64,000 bases of DNA from Lactiplantibacillus modestisalitolerans (GTDB lineage: Bacteria > Bacillota > Bacilli > Lactobacillales > Lactobacillaceae): the NCBI RefSeq assembly GCF_005405425.1, contig NZ_BJEA01000008.1, positions 62,001 to 126,000 of the forward strand. Direction: 5' to 3'. Position 1 is the first letter of the stretch; the number at the start of each line of letters is the position of its first letter. The notes under the pieces were generated by a model. It made no database searches. It was not told the origin of the DNA and saw only the letters and a list, made by a program, of their open reading frames with translations. The position numbers were made by a program, and so were the translations under genes. Shown here piece after piece: positions 58,319 to 64,000 of this stretch.

Positions 58319-59365
58319 ATGACAGTATTTGAAGGCAATACCGTCGACGCCGCCATCGCGGCAGGATTAAAAGCAATGCGCACAACGCGTGATCAAGTGA
58401 CGGTAACGGTCGTCGCTGAACCAAAAAAGGGCTTCCTGGGGATTGGTAAGCGCCCGGCACGGGTTCAGTTAACGACTAAGCCGGCCTCCGCAGTGGCTAG
58501 TTCCGCCCCGGCTTCGGCACAGCCGGTCGCAACGACAGCGGCGCAGTCACAGGCAACGGCTAGCCCGCAACCACTTGGCACGGTGAAGGCGGCTACCCAG
58601 CCAACCCCGAAATCGCAAGCAGCGCCCGCTAAGCACACGCACGCTGACCAACCAACGAGTGCGGCGGCGCACCATCATCAGGCTCAGGCTAAGTCGGCCC
58701 ACGCAACGACGCCGGCTCATCCGCATGCCACGCACCGTTCTAAGGCGGCGCCCAAAGTGGCGAAAATGCCGAAAACGGTTAAAGCTGACAAGGCGACTAA
58801 GGGAACGCAAGTGGCTGCTTCGGCTAAGGAAAATAAGGGGGCGAAAACGAAGTCTGGCGCTCGAACCGAACCCGTGCGTTCCCCCGAAGAAATCGCGGCC
58901 CGGCAAGCAGCCAACGAACAAGCCGTTCGGGATTTAAGCGCGTACCTGCTAGAGATCGTTAAGCAACTTGGGATTACCGCTGACTTGGACGTGGACTTTG
59001 GTAACCGGCACGCCTTGTTGAATTTCGATACCGCTAAGCAGGGGCTGTTGATCGGTAAGCACGGCCGGACGATTAACGCGCTTCAAGATTTGGCCCAAGT
59101 TTATATGAATCATCACGGGGCCTCCCACGTCAACGTGGTCCTCGACGTGGACGACTATCGGGATCGCCGCGAAGCAACTTTGAAGCGGTTAGCCGAAAGT
59201 ACCGCCCGGGAAGCCATCGCGACTGGGAAGCAGGTTTTTCTGGACCCGATGCCGTCATTTGAACGGAAATTAATTCACGCTGAATTGGCGAATAACCGCC
59301 ACGTCACAACCTTTTCAGAGGGACGCGACCCCCACCGGGCCGTTGTGGTTGCGGTTCGGAAATAG
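58319..59365 (+). CDS. jag: RNA-binding protein Jag/KhpB (Jag-N, KH, R3H)
   Basis: 348 residues from the ATG at 58319, 8 nt after GAGGAGG; the frame open to 58163 lies in non-coding sequence. Jag-N domain (MTVFEGNTVDAAIAAGLKAMRTTRDQVTVTVV...KKGFLGIG), a linker of about 145 residues made almost wholly of Ala, Pro, Thr, Lys, His and Gln, then KH domain (LLIGKHGRTINALQDLAQVYMNHH) and R3H domain (ERKLIHAELANNRHVTTFSEGRDPHRAVVVA). It binds RNA with KhpA and controls cell elongation and division genes. The linker is unusually His-rich. A repeat array and its own promoter separate it from yidC. Confidence 0.96.
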   Translation: MTVFEGNTVDAAIAAGLKAMRTTRDQVTVTVVAEPKKGFLGIGKRPARVQLTTKPASAVASSAPASAQPVATTAAQSQATASPQPLGTVKAATQPTPKSQAAPAKHTHADQPTSAAAHHHQAQAKSAHATTPAHPHATHRSKAAPKVAKMPKTVKADKATKGTQVAASAKENKGAKTKSGARTEPVRSPEEIAARQAANEQAVRDLSAYLLEIVKQLGITADLDVDFGNRHALLNFDTAKQGLLIGKHGRTINALQDLAQVYMNHHGASHVNVVLDVDDYRDRREATLKRLAESTAREAIATGKQVFLDPMPSFERKLIHAELANNRHVTTFSEGRDPHRAVVVAVRK

Positions 59366-59391
59366 TTCATCCCGGAAACGCAAACAGGCGT

Positions 59392-59420
59392 TTGACAAAC
59401 GCCCAATGAGCTATTATAGT
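59392..59420 (+). promoter_or_regulatory. Strong promoter before the mnmE leader
   Basis: Consensus TTGACA and TATAGT with 17 nt between. Confidence 0.8.
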
Positions 59421-59426
59421 AAGTAT

Positions 59427-59510
59427 TAATCATTCTTATCTTTTAGATAAAGTAGTCAAAGTGCTTTATCCACGCTTTAAGGTGGCGTGGACTAGGCGCT
59501 TTTTTTCTGC
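59427..59510 (+). ncRNA. Candidate small RNA or attenuated leader upstream of mnmE
   Basis: Between the strong promoter and a terminator-like hairpin lies an unit of about 85 nt. TCCACGC pairs with GCGTGGA. This may be extended either by TAGTC/GACTA or by GTGC/GCGC, and the latter ends in TTTTTTT (59500-59506). No open frame fits. A second, weaker promoter (TTGTAA, 16 nt, TATTAG, near 59537-59564) could then start mnmE itself. Confidence 0.45.
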
Positions 59511-59622
59511 TTTTAGGACATATTATTAACTAATTGTAAGTAAAATTTGGTATGGTATTAGGCGATAAAAGACGTGCGGCCAGTCACTGGCCATCGCCGA
59601 GCTAAGAAAGGACATGATCGGA

Positions 59623-61014
59623 ATGCCAACGACCACGGAATTTGATACGATCGCGGCAATCTCAACGCCACCTGGTGAAGGTGGTATCTCAATTATTCGG
59701 ATTAGTGGGGACCAGACGATGAACGTCGTTTCCCAGATTTTTAAGGGGAAGGACTTGAGTAAAGTCCGCACCCACACGATCAATTACGGGCACATTGTTG
59801 ACCCGGATACCCATCAAGAAGTGGACGAAGTGATGGCGTCCGTCATGCGCGCACCCAAAACGTATACGCGTGAAGACGTTGTCGAAATTAACTGTCACGG
59901 CGGGTTAGTCGCGACGAACGAAATTTTACAACTGATTTTGAGTCACGGGGCGCGGATGGCTGAACCGGGCGAGTTTACCAAGCGGGCCTTTTTAAACGGC
60001 CGTTTGGACCTCTCGCAAGCGGAAGCGGTCATGGACCTGATTCGTGCTAAGACCGATAAATCGATGAAGGTTGCCCTGAATCAATTGGACGGGGACCTCT
60101 CGAAACTGATTCGCCACCTCCGGCAAGACATTTTAGACGTCTTGGCGCAGGTCGAAGTGAATATCGACTATCCAGAATACGACGCGGTTGAAGCGATGAC
60201 GACGAAGATGCTGAAGGAAAAGGCGACCGAAGTTGGACAGAGCATTGACCAGTTATTGAAAACGGCCAAGCAGGGGAAAGTTTTACGCGAAGGGCTAGCG
60301 ACCGCGATTATTGGTCGGCCCAACGTTGGGAAATCAAGCTTGCTGAACCACTTGCTCCACGAAGATAAGGCCATTGTGACCGACGTGGCCGGGACGACGC
60401 GTGACGTGATCGAAGAATACGTGAACGTACGCGGGGTGCCGCTAAAATTGGTTGATACGGCCGGGATTCGGGACACCGAGGACAAGGTTGAAAAAATTGG
60501 GGTTGAACGCAGTCGTAAAGCCATTGGGGCGGCCGACCTCGTCTTGTTGGTCCTTGATAGTAGCCAACCGCTAACGGACGAAGACCGGGAGCTAATTGCA
60601 CAGACGGCCGACTCCAAGCGGATTATTATCCTCAATAAGACCGACTTGCCAACTAAGCTGGATCAAACGCAACTGGCGCAACTGGTTGATGCTAAGGACG
60701 TTTTAAGTATGTCCGTCTTGCAACAGTCCGGCGTGGAACAATTGGAACAGCGAATTGCGAAGATGTTCTTTAATGAAGGAATTGAAAGTAATCAGAACAG
60801 TATCATGGTCACCAACGCCCGGCACATTGGCTTATTGAACCAAGCTAAGCAAGCCTTGCAAGACGTGCAGACAGGGATTGCAGCTGGGATGCCAGTGGAC
60901 CTCGTTCAAATCGATATGACCCGCTGTTGGGAATTCCTGGGTCAAATTACCGGGGATAGTTACGAAGACGAATTATTAGACCAGCTATTTAGCCAGTTCT
61001 GTCTGGGTAAGTAG
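59623..61014 (+). CDS. mnmE: tRNA modification GTPase MnmE (TrmE, ThdF)
   Basis: 463 residues from the ATG at 59623, 10 nt after AAAGGA; the ATG at 59614 overlaps that site. Folate-binding N-terminal domain ([23 protein letters not shown]), helical domain, and an inserted G domain with [12 protein letters not shown] (G1), VDTAGIR (G3) and NKTDLP (G4). The C-terminus is CLGK, the conserved Cys motif. With MnmG it adds carboxymethylaminomethyl to wobble U34. mnmG starts 20 nt downstream. Confidence 0.98.
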   Translation: MPTTTEFDTIAAISTPPGEGGISIIRISGDQTMNVVSQIFKGKDLSKVRTHTINYGHIVDPDTHQEVDEVMASVMRAPKTYTREDVVEINCHGGLVATNEILQLILSHGARMAEPGEFTKRAFLNGRLDLSQAEAVMDLIRAKTDKSMKVALNQLDGDLSKLIRHLRQDILDVLAQVEVNIDYPEYDAVEAMTTKMLKEKATEVGQSIDQLLKTAKQGKVLREGLATAIIGRPNVGKSSLLNHLLHEDKAIVTDVAGTTRDVIEEYVNVRGVPLKLVDTAGIRDTEDKVEKIGVERSRKAIGAADLVLLVLDSSQPLTDEDRELIAQTADSKRIIILNKTDLPTKLDQTQLAQLVDAKDVLSMSVLQQSGVEQLEQRIAKMFFNEGIESNQNSIMVTNARHIGLLNQAKQALQDVQTGIAAGMPVDLVQIDMTRCWEFLGQITGDSYEDELLDQLFSQFCLGK

Positions 61015-61034
61015 TGTAGGAGGAAACGAAGATA

Positions 61035-62948
61035 ATGACAGAAGTGAAGCAGTATCAGGGTCGGGACTACGACGTCATCGTTGTGGGTGCCGGTCACGCG
61101 GGTTCTGAAGCGGCGCTAGCGGCGGCGCGGATGGGTAACCGCACGTTATTGATGACGATCAACCTCGACATGGTTGCGTTTATGCCATGTAACCCTTCAG
61201 TTGGGGGCCCAGCCAAGGGGATCGTGGTTCGCGAAATTGACGCCCTCGGTGGCGAAATGGGTCGCAACATCGATAAAACCTACGTTCAAATGCGGATGCT
61301 CAATACCGGGAAGGGCCCGGCGGTCCGGGCCTTACGGGCACAAGCGGATAAGCACGCTTACAGTGCCGAAATGAAGCATACGATTGAACGCGAACCCAAC
61401 TTGACGCTCCGGCAGGGCATCGTCGACGGGCTAATCGTGGAAGATGGCGTCTGCAAAGGGGTCATTACCAACACTGGGGCCCGTTACAGCGCGAAGAGTG
61501 TCGTTTTGACGACCGGGACCGCTGCCCGGGGTAAGATCATCATCGGTGAATTGATGTACTCGTCCGGTCCAAACAACTCGCAGCCAGCCATGAAGCTGTC
61601 TGGTGATTTGGAACGTTTAGGCTTTAAGCTGGAACGGTTCAAGACCGGGACGCCACCCCGGGTTGACGGGAACACGATTGATTACAGTGTGACCGAAGAA
61701 CAACCAGGTGACCCCGAACCGCATCACTTCAGCTTTGAAACTAAGGATCAGGATTACCTTGATTTGAAGCACCAGCTTTCTTGCTGGTTAACGTACACCA
61801 ACGAAACGACCCACAAAATCATTCGCGAGAACTTAGACCGTGCGCCGATGTTTACCGGTGTGATTGAAGGGGTCGGTCCGCGTTACTGCCCGTCGATCGA
61901 AGACAAGATCGTGCGGTTTGCGGATAAGAAGCGCCACCAATTATTCTTGGAACCAGAAGGCCGTAACACGGATGAATGGTACGTTCAAGGGCTTTCCACT
62001 TCGATGCCAGAAGAAGTCCAACAACGGATTTTGCACTCCATCAAGGGGCTGGAAAGCGCCGAAATGATGCGGCCGGGCTACGCCATCGAATACGACGTGG
62101 TCTCACCTTACCAATTGAAAGCAACGCTAGAAACCAAGCTGGTTAAAAACCTATATACCGCGGGCCAAACCAACGGAACGTCCGGCTACGAAGAAGCGGC
62201 TGGTCAAGGCTTGATCGCCGGAATCAACGCTGGTTTACGGGCTCTTGACCGCGACCAAATGACGTTGAAGCGTAGTGACGCGTACATTGGTGTGATGATT
62301 GATGACTTAGTGACCAAGGGGACGAGCGAACCTTACCGGCTGTTAACGAGTCGGGCGGAATACCGGTTGATTTTACGGCACGATAACGCCGACTTACGGT
62401 TGACTGATAAGGGTCGTGAACTTGGACTGATTGACGACGAACGCTACGCAGCCTTTGAAGCCAAACGGCAAGCAATCCAAGACGAACTTGACCGTTTGGG
62501 CAAGATTCGAATCAAGCCAAACGAACAAGTGGATAGCTTCTTGGTAGCCCACCATTCCGGCGCCTTGAAGGATGGCGTTTTAGCAGCCGACCTATTAAAG
62601 CGGCCGGAAGTTCGCTACGCCGACTTAGCCAAGTTTATTCCGGCGCCGCCAGAACCATTGGAACGGCACGTGATTGAACAGGTTGAAATCCAAATTAAGT
62701 ACGCGGGTTACATTCAAAAGGCCGAGGAACGGGTTGAACACCTCAAGAAGATGGAAGCCAAAAAGATTCCTGACCGGATTGATTACGATGCCATTGATGG
62801 CCTGGCAACGGAAGCCCATCAAAAGCTGAAGAAGATTCAACCAACGACGATTGCGCAGGCGTCACGAATCAGTGGGGTCAACCCAGCTGATATTGCGATT
62901 TTGAGTGTTTATATTCAACAGGGTAAAATTGCGAAGGTGCAAGACTAA
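61035..62948 (+). CDS. mnmG: tRNA uridine 5-carboxymethylaminomethyl modification enzyme MnmG (GidA)
   Basis: 637 residues. FAD-binding motif [19 protein letters not shown], then [37 protein letters not shown], and the [16 protein letters not shown] segment, all typical. It is the FAD/NADH subunit working with MnmE. AGGAGG precedes the ATG by 8 nt. Confidence 0.99.
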   Translation: MTEVKQYQGRDYDVIVVGAGHAGSEAALAAARMGNRTLLMTINLDMVAFMPCNPSVGGPAKGIVVREIDALGGEMGRNIDKTYVQMRMLNTGKGPAVRALRAQADKHAYSAEMKHTIEREPNLTLRQGIVDGLIVEDGVCKGVITNTGARYSAKSVVLTTGTAARGKIIIGELMYSSGPNNSQPAMKLSGDLERLGFKLERFKTGTPPRVDGNTIDYSVTEEQPGDPEPHHFSFETKDQDYLDLKHQLSCWLTYTNETTHKIIRENLDRAPMFTGVIEGVGPRYCPSIEDKIVRFADKKRHQLFLEPEGRNTDEWYVQGLSTSMPEEVQQRILHSIKGLESAEMMRPGYAIEYDVVSPYQLKATLETKLVKNLYTAGQTNGTSGYEEAAGQGLIAGINAGLRALDRDQMTLKRSDAYIGVMIDDLVTKGTSEPYRLLTSRAEYRLILRHDNADLRLTDKGRELGLIDDERYAAFEAKRQAIQDELDRLGKIRIKPNEQVDSFLVAHHSGALKDGVLAADLLKRPEVRYADLAKFIPAPPEPLERHVIEQVEIQIKYAGYIQKAEERVEHLKKMEAKKIPDRIDYDAIDGLATEAHQKLKKIQPTTIAQASRISGVNPADIAILSVYIQQGKIAKVQD

Positions 62949-63005
62949 TTTAATAGCTAATAATAGGTGGAACGTTCCGGAATAAGTCGGAACTTACGCC
63001 TGCAA

Positions 63006-63047
63006 GGGGGGCGTTGTTGGCTGGTAGCTAACAACGCTCCTTTTTAC
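63006..63047 (+). terminator. Terminator after mnmG
   Basis: GGGCGTTGTTGGCT pairs with AGCTAACAACGCTC and TTTTT follows. Confidence 0.8.
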
Positions 63048-63080
63048 TAGTAAAATCTAATCCAAACGATTAAACATTTC

Positions 63081-63109
63081 CAGACAATTACGGCCGATTG
63101 GATTATAAT
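63081..63109 (+). promoter_or_regulatory. Promoter of lepB
   Basis: CAGACA and TATAAT are 17 nt apart, ending 37 nt before the start. Confidence 0.6.
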
Positions 63110-63146
63110 AATTGCAGGTTAGAGTGGGTTAAGGGAGAAACGTGTC

Positions 63147-63734
63147 ATGAAAATTGTGAGAAGTATTTTGAGCTGGGTTCTACCGATTATCATCGGTCTG
63201 GCAATTGCGGCCGTAATTCGTCAGTTTGTCTTTACGATGGTTCGGGTAGACGGCCCGTCGATGGACCCTAACCTGGAAAACGGGGAGCGGGTCGCGGTCG
63301 TTAAACCGTTGAAGGTTCGCCATTTAAGCGTGATTGTTTTTAATGCCTATCACGTCGATCCGGATGCTAGCGGTAAAAACGAAAAGTACGTGAAGCGCGT
63401 GATTGGAATGCCTGGTGACACCGTTAAAGCTCAGGACGGGCACATTTACGTGAATGGTAAACCAATCAGTCAAAAGTTTATTAGCCAGTTTGAGCGCACG
63501 CAGGGAACTGGTAATTGGGACGTGGGTTCGCTGTCTGAGCGGAATAACTGGAACCTTAAAACCACTAAGGTGCCTGCCAATAGTTACTTTGTGCTTGGGG
63601 ATCACCGGTCGGTTTCAAACGATAGCCGTTACTGGGGCTTTGTCCCGGCGAGCCGGGTCATTGGGGTCGTTAAGGTCCCATTATGGACGTCGAATCAAAC
63701 GCGCCGACATAACGTAAATAATTTGGCCTACTAA
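63147..63734 (+). CDS. lepB: Signal peptidase I
   Basis: 195 residues. One N-terminal membrane helix (residues 7-28), catalytic Ser38 in VDGPSMDPNLENGERV and Lys83 in YVKRVIGMPGD, followed by the conserved GDHRSVSNDSRYWGFVP. It removes signal peptides at the outer membrane face. AAGGGAG precedes the ATG by 9 nt. It is a single gene between terminators. Confidence 0.96.
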   Translation: MKIVRSILSWVLPIIIGLAIAAVIRQFVFTMVRVDGPSMDPNLENGERVAVVKPLKVRHLSVIVFNAYHVDPDASGKNEKYVKRVIGMPGDTVKAQDGHIYVNGKPISQKFISQFERTQGTGNWDVGSLSERNNWNLKTTKVPANSYFVLGDHRSVSNDSRYWGFVPASRVIGVVKVPLWTSNQTRRHNVNNLAY

Positions 63735-63759
63735 TCGTTGCGATTGGTGGGATGAAATG

Positions 63760-63803
63760 AAGTGATCGAATGCCTGTTTTGAGGGGCTTCGGTCACTTTT
63801 TTT
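63760..63803 (+). terminator. Terminator after lepB
   Basis: AAGTGA-CGA-GCC pairs with GGC-TCG-TCACTT with small bulges; TTTTTTT follows. Confidence 0.8.
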
Positions 63804-63819
63804 GGTTGCTTTTTGCTGC

Positions 63820-64000
63820 GATATAGCCGAAACGTGCTCCGGGTCGGCTGACGCTTGCACTTACTACGCTAAGAGCACAATGCCAAAACCGGGCGCTTCT
63901 TTGCCAGCTAGTCGAAACGTGTTCGACCAAGCTGGTATCTGCGCTTGCTACGCTAAGTCGCCATTGCCAAACCCGGGCAATAACGCCTTAGCTAGGCAAT
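63820..64000 (+). repeat. Family 1 structured repeat, block 6 (cut by window end)
   Basis: Two units. The second has GCTAAG...CTTAGC with an inner stem ATTGCC (63963-63968)/GGCAAT (63976-63981), a compensated form of the ATCGCC/GGCGAT stem in block 2. The window ends inside the unit at GCTAGGCAAT. Confidence 0.85.

Noticed and set aside
57652-58383. Long open frames on both strands across the 57.6-58.1 kb repeats
   Set aside because: The 180-bp period is a multiple of three, so frames stay open by repetition. The products are low-quality repeats with no ribosome site.
62960-62990. GGAACGTTCC palindrome before lepB as a regulator site or parS-like element
   Set aside because: It lacks the CACGTG centre, and a short palindrome alone does not support a call.

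Overview
This window is the replication-origin region of a Lactobacillaceae chromosome. The evidence is the dnaA-dnaN-yaaA-recF-gyrB-gyrA block facing rpmH-rnpA-yidC-jag-mnmE-mnmG, the walRK-yycHI-yycJ-htrA-rlmH block, Met T-box control, TTG/GTG starts behind strong GGAGG sites, and a glycogen operon next to a GH65 phosphorylase/beta-phosphoglucomutase pair. From memory, this order resembles Lactiplantibacillus and Levilactobacillus genomes. Most of the window is fairly GC-rich; the species cannot be named by eye.

Layout. The origin lies around dnaA (about 54.1-56.1 kb), with DnaA boxes on both sides of the gene. Left of it nearly everything is on the minus strand and right of it on the plus strand, as expected for two diverging forks. 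From left to right: 1-3.5 kb holds a window-truncated zinc-ribbon membrane protein, a Mor-type regulator, a Ser/Thr-rich lipoprotein and an MFS exporter, with a perfect parS site at 1311. 3.55-9.4 kb is an AT-rich island with a DUF3784 protein, an AIPR protein carrying a nuclease-like N-terminus, a lipoprotein with a duplicated C-terminal domain and an orphan protein with a HEPN-type motif. It abuts rlmH. 9.5-17.7 kb is rlmH, a dense DnaA-box cluster, htrA and the WalRK cell-wall regulon core. 18-23.8 kb has tRNA-Lys, a flavin-type split-barrel protein, mapA-pgmB and a Cof-type phosphatase. 24.1-34 kb is a six-gene, translationally coupled glycogen operon (glgBCDAP plus a GH13 amylase). 34.4-36.6 kb is an oligopeptide-binding lipoprotein gene under a methionine T-box, with an unlisted 35-codon Cys-Cys-Cys ORF between them. 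36.9-40.3 kb is MFS-proB-proA with a second parS site. 40.7-46.1 kb is dnaB, rplI, gdpP, rpsR, ssb and rpsF. 46.4-55.6 kb is gyrA, gyrB, recF, yaaA, dnaN and dnaA. 56.1-63.7 kb is rpmH to mnmG and lepB.

Two families of structured intergenic repeats run through the window. Family 1 (six blocks) is a roughly 120-bp element whose hairpin stems change with compensating substitutions between copies. It is expanded into a 180-bp tandem array between yidC and jag. Family 2 (three copies) shares a core of about 50 bp, and one copy has 19-bp terminal inverted repeats.

The most interesting parts are the AIPR/HEPN island beside rlmH, the T-box plus poly-Cys ORF before oppA, the DnaA-box cluster about 45 kb from dnaA, and the covarying repeat family. 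All calls come from reading the sequence; no database search was run.
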